Origin: an uncultured Granulicatella sp.
Lineage (GTDB): Bacteria; Bacillota; Bacilli; Lactobacillales; Aerococcaceae
Length of the DNA: 9,926 nucleotides
Assembly: GCA_937891475.1 (NCBI GenBank)
Contig: CALATC010000164.1
Coordinates: 1-9,926, forward strand
Direction of reading: 5' to 3'
Both the position numbers and the translations under genes were made by a program. A model generated the notes under the pieces. It was not told the DNA's origin. It saw only the letters and a list, made by a program, of their open reading frames with translations, and ran no database searches. Below, one piece after another: positions 1 through 6,656 of this stretch. The number at the start of each line of letters is the position of its first letter. The stretch's first letter is position 1.

Positions 1-446
1 AGTTTCATTATCGTATTCGTAAAAATGGATTTAAAATTTGGTATGATACTTCAATTGAATCTTTCCAATATATTAGACCAACATTCTCAAAAATGTTAAA
101 ACAAAAATATGGAAATGGCTATTGGATTGGGTTAACAAGTCATGTTTGTCGTGAATGTTTATCTTTATTCCACTTTGTACCTGGAATTTTTGTAAGTACA
201 TTATTTGCAACAATTTTAGTGGCAGGTATTTCAACATTACCATTTGTGATGTTAATAAGTGTTTATTTATTAGTGATTATCGGTTTATCTATTTTTGAAA
301 TTTCAACACATCCATTCCATATTATTCGTTTATTGATTCCAGTTATGATGATTTCTGTTCATATTTCTTATGGAATCGGAACAATTCGTGGCTGGATTGA
401 AGGTTTTTGGTGGAAGAAAACGTATTTTTCAACTGATGAAGAATAA
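1..446 (+). CDS. Membrane-anchored family 2 glycosyltransferase, C-terminal part (5' end outside window)
   Basis: The reading frame is open from base 3 with no stop upstream, so the gene begins before the window; the first internal ATG at 93 is not the true start. The visible 147 residues begin FHYRIRKNGFKIWYD and continue with YIRPTFSKMLKQKYGNGYW. This matches the end of the catalytic domain of ExoA/succinoglycan-type GT2 enzymes, where an (E/D)-D-x-E-x-x-Y-R-x-R-x-x-G-[YF]-K segment is followed by an R-x-S/T-x-x-x-x-x-x-Q-x-x-x-Y-G region just before the membrane part. About three hydrophobic segments follow (HFVPGIFVSTLF..., VMLISVYLLVIIGLSIF, IIRLLIPVMMISVHISYGIGTI), ending in a short charged cytoplasmic tail. 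It would transfer a sugar from a nucleotide donor to a lipid-linked glycan at the inner membrane face. Donor and acceptor cannot be read from this fragment. It is probably part of the same polysaccharide locus, although a promoter separates it from the next gene. Confidence 0.8.
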   Translation, partial: FHYRIRKNGFKIWYDTSIESFQYIRPTFSKMLKQKYGNGYWIGLTSHVCRECLSLFHFVPGIFVSTLFATILVAGISTLPFVMLISVYLLVIIGLSIFEISTHPFHIIRLLIPVMMISVHISYGIGTIRGWIEGFWWKKTYFSTDEE

Positions 447-492
447 AATTGTTAAAAAGTGGTAAATCTCTCCTCATGAATTAGAGGAAATA

Positions 493-501
493 TGGTATAA
501 T
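493..501 (+). promoter_or_regulatory. Extended -10 promoter for the LCP/tarIJ operon
   Basis: TGGTATAAT contains a perfect TATAAT (496-501) preceded by TGn, the extended -10 form common in Firmicutes. It is about 35 bases before the likely TTG start of the first LCP gene, leaving a leader of roughly 25-30 bases. The expected -35 site (near 473-478) is poor, which is tolerated with an extended -10. A short inverted repeat, TCCTC (471-475) with GAGGA (484-488), lies over the -35/spacer region. It could be an operator half-site pair or chance. Confidence 0.55.
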
Positions 502-520
502 GAATTGATTGTAGATAAAA

Positions 521-526
521 GAGAGG
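521..526 (+). promoter_or_regulatory. Ribosome binding site that decides the start of LCP gene 1
   Basis: GAGAGG directly abuts the upstream in-frame TTG at 527, leaving no spacer. It sits nine bases before a second in-frame TTG at 536, which is a normal spacing. No in-frame ATG is near, so TTG 536 is the better start. Confidence 0.6.
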
Positions 527-535
527 TTGAAAAAT

Positions 536-1870
536 TTGAGTAGATTAGAAAATCATGTTCGCAATAAAATTTTGAAAAATAAAAGAAGAAAATGGGCAAT
601 ATTTTTTGTTGTTCTAGCTGCTACATTTATTACACTAGCAGGAGTTTATATTCGTGCTAGACTAGCTAAAGTAGAAAATGTTATTCACCAAGAAGTTGAA
701 ACAGTAAATCTTCGTGAAAAAGAAATAAAAGATAATGATAGTTTTTCAGTATTATTATTAGGGATTGATAATGGAGCCTATGGACGTGGCACTGAAGTAG
801 GTAGAAGTGATACGATGTTAGTCGTAACTGTAAATGAAAAATTAGGAAAGACAACCATTGTAAGTATTCCTCGTGATTCTTATACAGAAATTATCGGTTA
901 TGGAACAAATGACAAAATTAACCATGCTTATGCATTTGGACAAGAAAAAATGTCGATTAATAGTGTTCAAAATATGTTAAATCTTCCAATTGATTACTAT
1001 GTAACAGTGGATATGGGTGGTTTAATGGGCTTAGTTGATGCAGTTGGTGGTTTAGATATTACACCAGTATTAACCTTCACATATGAAGGAGAATCCTTTA
1101 CTGAAGGAGAAGACCGACACGTTGATGGTGAAGCTGCTTTGAGATATGCCAGAATGCGATATGATGATCCAGAAGGAGATATGGGTCGCCAAAAACGTCA
1201 ACAATATGTGATTCAGAAATTAGTAGAAAAACTATTAAATATTACTTCTGTAACTCGTTATGAAGAAATTTTAAAAACTTTAGAAAATTCAGTTCGTACG
1301 AATTTTACACTTGATAAATTATTATCGATAAAAAATAATTATCCAAAAGCTTTGAAAAATTTTGAAAGTGATAAAATTAGTGGGTCTGGAACAATGATTG
1401 GTGGAGTTTACTATTTTGTTGTCCCTGATGAAGAACGATTACGTATTTCAAATGTATTAAGAGAATCTTTAGATTTATCAAAAGTTGAATCATTAAAACA
1501 TATTGAGACAAATGAGACACAAATAGCACCAGATGTTGAAAAACATCAACCGGTTAGTCAACCATTTTATCAAGAAGAGGCTGCTGATGAGTATGTAGAG
1601 CCAGTTCAACCTGCTCCTGTAACTACTCCAACGACTCCAACAACACCAACAACACAACAGACTACAAGTGTTCAAAATACAACAACGATTCAAAAAGCGG
1701 ATGATAAAAAAGTTGAGACAACAACTAGTGCTCAAAAAGTTCAACCAACAACAGTAGCTCCGACTAAAGTTGAATCTTCAACGGTTGAAGTTGCACCAGC
1801 ACCAACAAATACAACTATTGCACCAAAACCTGCTGCAGTAGAAAAATCTACATCAAATAATCAACCATAA
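536..1870 (+). CDS. LytR-CpsA-Psr (LCP) family glycopolymer-peptidoglycan ligase with Thr/Pro-rich tail
   Basis: This LCP-family protein (LytR_cpsA_psr domain) is 444 residues long from TTG 536. Numbering from there: a basic cytoplasmic start; one membrane segment at about 20-39 (WAIFFVVLAATFITLAGVYI); then an extracellular LCP domain from about 70. LCP signatures are LLLGIDNGAYGR (73-84), RSDTM (90-94), SIPRD (110-114), KINHA (127-131), DAVGG (168-172) and RYARMRYDDPEGDMGRQKRQ (203-222). The arginines and aspartates of these motifs bind pyrophosphate and metal in characterised LCP enzymes. The family transfers undecaprenyl-pyrophosphate-linked wall teichoic acid, capsule or related glycans onto peptidoglycan at the outer membrane face. 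From about residue 330 to the end there is a low-complexity Thr/Pro/Gln/Val tail with no LPXTG signal, absent from the next LCP protein. It is the first gene behind the promoter; the following LCP gene starts 26 bases downstream. The family call is firm; the substrate is inferred from the neighbours. Confidence 0.93.
   Translation: MSRLENHVRNKILKNKRRKWAIFFVVLAATFITLAGVYIRARLAKVENVIHQEVETVNLREKEIKDNDSFSVLLLGIDNGAYGRGTEVGRSDTMLVVTVNEKLGKTTIVSIPRDSYTEIIGYGTNDKINHAYAFGQEKMSINSVQNMLNLPIDYYVTVDMGGLMGLVDAVGGLDITPVLTFTYEGESFTEGEDRHVDGEAALRYARMRYDDPEGDMGRQKRQQYVIQKLVEKLLNITSVTRYEEILKTLENSVRTNFTLDKLLSIKNNYPKALKNFESDKISGSGTMIGGVYYFVVPDEERLRISNVLRESLDLSKVESLKHIETNETQIAPDVEKHQPVSQPFYQEEAADEYVEPVQPAPVTTPTTPTTPTTQQTTSVQNTTTIQKADDKKVETTTSAQKVQPTTVAPTKVESSTVEVAPAPTNTTIAPKPAAVEKSTSNNQP
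1160..1180 (+). repeat. Identical 21-bp stretch shared by the two LCP genes, copy 1
   Basis: This segment encodes YDDPEGD in the LCP catalytic core. The same 21 bases recur at 2539-2559 in the second LCP gene, in the same reading frame. This marks the two genes as close paralogues. Other shared blocks lie around LLLGIDNGAYGR and GRSDTM. Confidence 0.75.
1622..1654 (+). repeat. In-frame 9-bp tandem repeat encoding Thr-Thr-Pro
   Basis: Three near-identical 9-base units of the form ACN ACN CCA (1622-1630, 1631-1639, 1640-1648) are followed by a partial unit (1649-1654), giving TTPTTPTTPTT in the tail of the first LCP protein. The unit length is a multiple of three, so gain or loss of units would change tail length without a frameshift. 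Flanking sequence is also rich in ACA/ACT codons. Confidence 0.8.
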
Positions 1871-1896
1871 TAAATAATAGAATTTGAGGAAAGTAA

Positions 1897-2937
1897 ATGG
1901 TAGAACATCATGATTTTGGTCTTCGATCCAAAAGAAGACAAAAGAAGAAAAAAGGAAAACTTTTATTTATATTTATTTTAATAACAGCATTATTAGTAGG
2001 CACTTCAATCGTATTTGCTGACAAATTAAATTTATTCCACCAAACAATTAGTACGATTACTCAAGATGTGGGGAATAGAACTGAAGAAGAAGCACAAGAA
2101 ATTATTGAAAATGCCAAGCCAATTAATATTTTATTATTAGGGATTGATAATGGTGCATACGGTCGACCAACTGAAGATGGTAGAAGTGATACGATGTTAT
2201 TATTAACATCGAATCCGACTGAGAAAAAAGCACAGTTATTAAGTATTCCACGTGACACTTATACAGAAATTGTTGGAATGAATTACTATGATAAAATTAA
2301 TCATGCTTATGCATATGGACAAGCAAAAATGGCAATTAATTCTGTAGAAAAATTATTTGATACAAGCATTGATTTTTATATGGAAATTAATATGTCAGGA
2401 TTAATGGAATTTGTCGATGCAGTTGGTGGAATTGAAGTAACTAGTCCTTTAACTTTTACATATGAAGGTCGTTCATTTGAAGAAGGGAAAAAGGAATTAT
2501 TAGATGGTGAAAGTGCTTTGCGCTTTGCAAGAATGCGTTATGATGATCCAGAAGGAGATTATGGTCGTCAAAAACGTCAAAGAATTGTTATCGAACAATT
2601 AGTAAAAAAAATGATGTCCTTTAATTCGATTACAAATTTCGAAAAAATTATGAATGCTGTAAGTAAAAATGTTAAAACTGATATTCCAATTGGAAAAATT
2701 ATGGCATTGAAAAACACATATGGACCTTCATTTGACCATTTAGAGCAAGCTTTTATTGAAGAACGTTCATTATTATTAACGAATTCAATCGGAGAACAAA
2801 TTTATTATTCTTATGCTACAGATGAAGAATTATTAGAAAAATCCAATTTAATCCGTGAATATTTAGGTCAAAAACCTGTTAAAACTTATCCATTATTACA
2901 ACAAAGAGAAAACCTATTTTATTTAACTACACCATAG
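1897..2937 (+). CDS. LytR-CpsA-Psr (LCP) family glycopolymer-peptidoglycan ligase, second paralogue
   Basis: This 346-residue protein starts at an ATG six bases after GAGGA (1886-1890). It has a very basic N-terminus (RSKRRQKKKKGK), one membrane segment at about 22-41, and an extracellular LCP domain. Signatures are ILLLGIDNGAYGR (78-90), RSDTM (96-100), SIPRD (116-120), KINHAYA (133-139), DAVGG (174-178) and RFARMRYDDPEGDYGRQKRQ (209-228). All the usual Arg/Asp positions of the family are present, so both tandem copies look catalytically competent. Unlike the upstream copy it stops shortly after the domain and lacks the Thr/Pro-rich tail. The likely role is to attach the lipid-linked glycan made by this operon, or another glycopolymer, to peptidoglycan. 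The two copies may differ in substrate or be partly redundant, as is common for LCP sets. The tarI homologue follows 15 bases downstream. Confidence 0.93.
   Translation: MVEHHDFGLRSKRRQKKKKGKLLFIFILITALLVGTSIVFADKLNLFHQTISTITQDVGNRTEEEAQEIIENAKPINILLLGIDNGAYGRPTEDGRSDTMLLLTSNPTEKKAQLLSIPRDTYTEIVGMNYYDKINHAYAYGQAKMAINSVEKLFDTSIDFYMEINMSGLMEFVDAVGGIEVTSPLTFTYEGRSFEEGKKELLDGESALRFARMRYDDPEGDYGRQKRQRIVIEQLVKKMMSFNSITNFEKIMNAVSKNVKTDIPIGKIMALKNTYGPSFDHLEQAFIEERSLLLTNSIGEQIYYSYATDEELLEKSNLIREYLGQKPVKTYPLLQQRENLFYLTTP
2539..2559 (+). repeat. Identical 21-bp stretch shared by the two LCP genes, copy 2
   Basis: Second copy of the segment at 1160-1180, coding YDDPEGD in the second LCP protein. Both copies begin on the first codon position, so recombination between them would produce an in-frame chimeric LCP gene. 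Confidence 0.75.
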
Positions 2938-2952
2938 AAAGAAGGAAATCAA

Positions 2953-3660
2953 ATGATTTACGCTGGAATACTTGCTGGTGGAACGGGAACTCGTATGGGA
3001 ATTCAAGATATGCCTAAACAGTTTTTAACATTAGGTCAAAAACCAATTATTATGCATACTGTTGAAAAATTCCTGTTTGTTCCAGAAATTGATATTGTTT
3101 ATGTAGCCGTTCATCCGAATTGGATGACTTACTTTGAAGATTTGCTTCAAAAGTATGTTCCAACGCAAAAAGAAAAAATTCGTGTTGTTTCAGGTGGTAA
3201 AGATAGAAATGATAGTATTATGAATATTATTCAGGATATTCAAGAAAAACCTGGTGAAACGAAAGATGATATTTTAATTACTCATGACGCAGTTCGCCCG
3301 TTTGTATCTTACCGAATGATTCAAGAAAATATTGCTGCGATGAAAGAGTTTGATGTAGCAGATACAGTCGTTCTTGCAAATGATACAATTGTTGAATCTG
3401 TAGATGGAAAAGTTATTTCATCTATTCCAAATCGTACACATATGTATCAAGGACAAACACCACAAACGTTCAAGATTCGTGCGTTTGTAGATATTTACGA
3501 ATCAATGGAAGACGATGTGAAACAAATTTTAACAGATGCTTGTAAAGTGTTTGTGTTAAATAATACTCCTGTTGGATTAGTTCAAGGGGAATATTCAAAT
3601 ATTAAAATTACGACAGTAACGGATTTAAAAATTGCTGAAGCGATGTTGGGAGAGATCTAA
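2953..3660 (+). CDS. tarI: D-ribitol-5-phosphate cytidylyltransferase (TarI-like, IspD/TarI family)
   Basis: The predicted reaction is CTP + D-ribitol-5-phosphate to CDP-ribitol + PPi, in the cytoplasm. The 235-residue length is normal for the family. The nucleotide-binding N-terminus reads LAGGTGTRMG with MPKQF following (residues 7-24). Further family motifs are VSGGKDRNDSI, THDAVRPFV and YQGQTPQTF, then the C-terminal EYSNIKITTVTDL block. IspD of the isoprenoid pathway shares this fold and these motifs. The TarI assignment rests mainly on the directly abutting TarJ-type reductase and the cell-wall context. An AGAAGGA Shine-Dalgarno precedes ATG 2953. The stop codon is immediately followed by the GTG of the next gene, implying translational coupling. 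TarI is well supported; an IspD role is the alternative. Confidence 0.88.
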   Translation: MIYAGILAGGTGTRMGIQDMPKQFLTLGQKPIIMHTVEKFLFVPEIDIVYVAVHPNWMTYFEDLLQKYVPTQKEKIRVVSGGKDRNDSIMNIIQDIQEKPGETKDDILITHDAVRPFVSYRMIQENIAAMKEFDVADTVVLANDTIVESVDGKVISSIPNRTHMYQGQTPQTFKIRAFVDIYESMEDDVKQILTDACKVFVLNNTPVGLVQGEYSNIKITTVTDLKIAEAMLGEI

Positions 3661-4689
3661 GTGATTAATCGAGTTTATCAATTGATTCGTCCGCATTATT
3701 TTTCTGTGAAATATGAAGACGTTGAAATGGAGCAAGAAGATACAGTAGTTGTTAGACCAAATTATATTGCACTATGTCATGCAGACCAACGTTATTTCCA
3801 AGGAACACGACCACCAAAAATTTTACAAAAAAAATTACCAATGGCATTAATTCACGAATGTTGTGGGATTGTTGTAAGTGATGCTTCTGGGACGTATAAA
3901 CCTGGAGATAAAGTCGTCATGATTCCAAATCAACCTCCAAAAGAATTTGAAGAGGGAACAGAATTTTATGAAAACTATGTGACAGGTGGCTATTTCCGTT
4001 CAAGTGGACATGATGGGTTTATGAGAGAATTTGTTACAATTCCTAAAAATCGTGTTGTTAAATACGAAACCATTCCATCAAATGTGGCTGCGATTACCGA
4101 ATTTGTTTCCGTTGGTATTCATGGTATTACAAGAATGAAACAAGTAGCACATTCAAGAAGAGAGCGTATTGTTGTATGGGGATCTGGAAGTCTAGCATAT
4201 GTTGTTGCAACATTAGCAAAAGAAAAGTTTCCTAACTCAACGATTATTGTGGTTGGAAAAAATCATGATAAACTACGTTTATTCTCATTTGCAGATGAAG
4301 TGTATGATGTCAGTGAAATTGAAGATGATTTTACCTTTGATCATGCTTTTGAATGTGTTGGTGGAACTGGAACTCAAGAAGCTTATCGAGATATTATTAA
4401 ACATATCAGACCACAAGGCGCAGTTGTTATGATGGGGGTTAGTGAATTTGAAGTTCCATTAAATACACGTGATATTTTAGAAAAAGGATTAACTTGGGTT
4501 GGTAGTTCACGATCAGGTCGTGAAGATTTTGAAGGAGCTGTTCAAATGATGGAACGTCCTCAAGTACATTCAAGATTGAATTTAATTATTCATGAATCAA
4601 ATAAAATTCAAGATATCCAAGACATTTATCATTTCTTTGAAGAAGATACTGTTACACCATTTAAGACAGTTGCGAAATGGGATATTTAA
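3661..4689 (+). CDS. tarJ: Ribulose-5-phosphate reductase (TarJ-like zinc-dependent dehydrogenase)
   Basis: This 342-residue medium-chain dehydrogenase/reductase is predicted to reduce D-ribulose-5-phosphate to D-ribitol-5-phosphate with NADPH, feeding TarI. The N-terminal GroES-like catalytic domain carries the zinc-site residues expected for the family: Cys39 in ALCHADQ, His65-Glu66 in IHECCG, and probably Glu147 in AITEFVS. The Rossmann part follows, with VVWGSGSLAYV (171-181) as the dinucleotide-binding glycine motif. The start is GTG, placed directly after the tarI TAA, with GGGAGAG inside the end of tarI as its ribosome binding site. TarI and TarJ are commonly adjacent and can form a complex in staphylococci and streptococci, which matches the zero-base spacing here. 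No TarL/TarF-type ribitol-phosphate polymerase follows. Other sugar or alditol dehydrogenases of the same superfamily are less likely given the pairing. Confidence 0.88.
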   Translation: MINRVYQLIRPHYFSVKYEDVEMEQEDTVVVRPNYIALCHADQRYFQGTRPPKILQKKLPMALIHECCGIVVSDASGTYKPGDKVVMIPNQPPKEFEEGTEFYENYVTGGYFRSSGHDGFMREFVTIPKNRVVKYETIPSNVAAITEFVSVGIHGITRMKQVAHSRRERIVVWGSGSLAYVVATLAKEKFPNSTIIVVGKNHDKLRLFSFADEVYDVSEIEDDFTFDHAFECVGGTGTQEAYRDIIKHIRPQGAVVMMGVSEFEVPLNTRDILEKGLTWVGSSRSGREDFEGAVQMMERPQVHSRLNLIIHESNKIQDIQDIYHFFEEDTVTPFKTVAKWDI

Positions 4690-4704
4690 TAATGAGGTGA
4701 AATC

Positions 4705-5538
4705 ATGGAACCACTTCAAGAGAAGTGTTTAGAAATGGCAGAGTATTTCGTTCAATTTTGTAAGGAAAATGATTTACTTTGCTACTTATGTGGTGGAGGA
4801 GCAATTGGAACTCTACGACATAAAGGATTTATTCCTTGGGATGATGACTTAGATTTCTTTATGCCAAGAAAAGATTATGAAAAATTAGCACAACTTTGGC
4901 CACAAAAGGCAGATAGTCGTTATCAACTTTCAAAAAGTAATGAAAATTATGTCGACCGTAATTTATTTATTACAATAAGAGATACACAAACAACATGTAT
5001 CAAACCTTATCAACAAGATTTGGATATTCCACATGGATTAGCCTTAGATGTACTTCCATTGGATTATTATCCAGCTAATGGGCTATCACGAAAAAAACAA
5101 GTGATAGCTGCTTTAGTCTATTCACTATTTTGTGCTCAAACTATTCCAGAAAAACATGGTGGAATTATGAAGTGGGGAAGTCAAGCATTATTAGCACTTG
5201 TTCCCTCTAAAAAACTTCGTTATAAAATTTGGAAAAAAGCTGAAGCTGAAATGACAAAATATACAAAAGAAGAAAGTGATGGGATTACTGAACTTTGTTC
5301 TGGTCCATACTATATGAAGAAAAAGTATCCAATTTCAAGTTTTGAAGATGCTTTATGGCTTCCTTTTGAAGAAACGGAATTACCAATTCCAATTGGGTAT
5401 GATGCTTATTTAAAAACTGCTTTTGGAGATTATATGACACCTCCACCAGTAGAAAAACAAGTAGCTCATCATGATGCAGTTTTAGTGGATTTAGAGAAGA
5501 GCTATACTCATTATAAAGGTGAATATTATGGAAAATAA
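4705..5538 (+). CDS. LicD family phosphotransferase (phospho-alditol or phosphocholine transfer to glycan)
   Basis: The 277 residues include the hallmark LicD N-terminal block GGGAIGTLRHKGFIPWDDDLD (30-50). It combines the nucleotidyltransferase-fold glycine segment with the metal-binding acidic cluster Asp46-Asp47-Asp48/Asp50. FFMPRKDYEKL follows, also typical, as does a DVLPLDYYP segment near residue 115. Bacterial LicD proteins move phosphocholine from CDP-choline to teichoic acid or glycans. The animal relatives fukutin and FKRP use CDP-ribitol to add ribitol-5-phosphate. Here the gene lies 15 bases after tarJ, with no choline uptake or activation genes in view, so CDP-ribitol is a reasonable donor candidate; this is inference. 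A TGAGGTGA ribosome binding site precedes ATG 4705. Its 3' end overlaps the next gene by 11 bases. The family call is firm; the donor is open. Confidence 0.88.
   Translation: MEPLQEKCLEMAEYFVQFCKENDLLCYLCGGGAIGTLRHKGFIPWDDDLDFFMPRKDYEKLAQLWPQKADSRYQLSKSNENYVDRNLFITIRDTQTTCIKPYQQDLDIPHGLALDVLPLDYYPANGLSRKKQVIAALVYSLFCAQTIPEKHGGIMKWGSQALLALVPSKKLRYKIWKKAEAEMTKYTKEESDGITELCSGPYYMKKKYPISSFEDALWLPFEETELPIPIGYDAYLKTAFGDYMTPPPVEKQVAHHDAVLVDLEKSYTHYKGEYYGK
5515..5522 (+). promoter_or_regulatory. Ribosome binding site that decides the GT4 start
   Basis: AAAGGTGA lies inside the end of the LicD gene. An in-frame GTG at 5519 falls within this motif and so has no site of its own. The ATG at 5528 is at good distance and is the better start. 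Confidence 0.65.
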
Positions 5539-6652
5539 GAAAAAAGTACTTTTCTTTTTATGGTCTTTCTCGTTAGGAGGAGGAGCGGAAAAAATTCTAT
5601 CTACCATTGTATCGAATTTAGACCCTGAAAAATATCAGATCGATATTTTAGAAATGGAACATTTTGATAAGGGATATGAAGCTGTTCCAGCAGGCGTTAG
5701 AATTTTAAAACCTTATAAGAAGAAAAGTTATGGACGAGTGATAGATTCAATTTTATGGCGTCTAAGAATTTATTTTCCACATTTAGTAAGAAAATGGTTA
5801 ATCAAAGATGAATATGATATTGAAGTATCCTTTACCATTATGAATCCAGCTTTCCCTTTTTCTAAGAGAGAAGGAGTTAAGAAAATTGCTTGGATTCATG
5901 GAAGTATTGAAGCATTTTTAGAGGAAAGTCAAGCTCACTATCGTAATAATCATTATGAACAATTAAGTAGTGCGGATAAAATTATTGCAATTTCTAAAAA
6001 AACAAGAGAATCGATTGAAACAGTTTATCCAATGTTTAACGATAAAATTCAAACGATTTATAATGGGTATGATTTTAGCTCTCTTCTTGAAAAATCAGAA
6101 GAAGTTGCCCCAGTTACCTTGGAAAAAAATAGTATTTGTGTTATAGGTCGTTTAGAAGAGTTAAAAGGGACGGATCGTGTACTAGAAGTCTTTACTAAAT
6201 TACAACAAGAATTATCTGATATTCATTTATACTATATTGGTAGTGGTGAACAAGAGAATTTCTTGAAAGAAGAAGTAGAACGTCTTCAATTACAGGATAA
6301 GGTTCATTTCTTAGGTTATCAGAAGAATCCTTATTCTATTTTAAAACAAGCAAAACTTTTATGTTCTTTATCGAAGCAAGAAGGATTTTCAGGAGCAGTT
6401 GTAGAAGCAGTGACATTAGGAATTCCTTTTGTTTCCACAAATGTTGGTGGAGCCTTAGAATTATCGAATGATGGTCAATTTGGAGATGTGATAGAGACAA
6501 ATCAAGAAGCGCTTGATTCTCTTAAAAAATATATTACTGGAGAAAGAAAGATTTCTGAGAATTATTCAGAATTTATCCAACAATTTACAATTGAAAAACA
6601 ACTGCAACAAATAGAGGAGTTATTTCAATCATCAAAAGAAGAAAGGAGTTAG
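5528..6652 (+). CDS. Family 4 glycosyltransferase (GT-B fold)
   Basis: This 374-residue cytoplasmic or membrane-associated enzyme is predicted to add one sugar to the lipid-linked repeat unit with retention of configuration. The N-terminal acceptor domain opens with VLFFLWSFSLGGGAEKILSTIV, the glycine-rich loop of GT4 proteins. The C-terminal donor domain contains CVIGRLEELKGTDRVLEVF, LYYIGSGEQ, VHFLGYQKNPYSILKQA and EGFSGAVVEAVTLGIPFVSTNVGG. The last includes the E-x7-E pair that contacts the nucleotide sugar. Nucleotide sugar and linkage cannot be read from sequence. The ATG at 5528 overlaps the LicD stop by 11 bases and is supported by the AAAGGTGA just upstream. The stop is four bases before the polymerase start, so the two are likely translated together. 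Confidence 0.9.
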   Translation: MENKKKVLFFLWSFSLGGGAEKILSTIVSNLDPEKYQIDILEMEHFDKGYEAVPAGVRILKPYKKKSYGRVIDSILWRLRIYFPHLVRKWLIKDEYDIEVSFTIMNPAFPFSKREGVKKIAWIHGSIEAFLEESQAHYRNNHYEQLSSADKIIAISKKTRESIETVYPMFNDKIQTIYNGYDFSSLLEKSEEVAPVTLEKNSICVIGRLEELKGTDRVLEVFTKLQQELSDIHLYYIGSGEQENFLKEEVERLQLQDKVHFLGYQKNPYSILKQAKLLCSLSKQEGFSGAVVEAVTLGIPFVSTNVGGALELSNDGQFGDVIETNQEALDSLKKYITGERKISENYSEFIQQFTIEKQLQQIEELFQSSKEERS

Positions 6653-6656
6653 ATAG

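Noticed and set aside
471..488. Short hairpin TCCTC/GAGGA as a terminator for the upstream GT2 gene
   Set aside because: Stem is only five base pairs with an eight-base loop and is not followed by a T-run; it precedes a promoter -10 instead.
1493..1744. Minus-strand open frame with many Cys, Trp and Ser residues
   Set aside because: It is the antisense of the Thr/Pro-rich LCP tail; its composition follows from the ACA/ACT/CCA repeats and it has no supporting ribosome binding site.
2061..2258. Minus-strand open frame inside the second LCP gene
   Set aside because: Antisense to a conserved LCP core (LLLGIDNGAYGR region); no family resemblance and no context for a gene.
2953..3660. Isoprenoid-pathway IspD as the product of the cytidylyltransferase gene
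   Set aside because: Same family, but the zero-base junction with a TarJ-type reductase and the polysaccharide context favour TarI; not fully excluded without phylogeny.
4247..4432. Plus-strand open frame overlapping tarJ in another frame
   Set aside because: Lies wholly inside the Rossmann domain coding region of tarJ, which is clearly the real gene.
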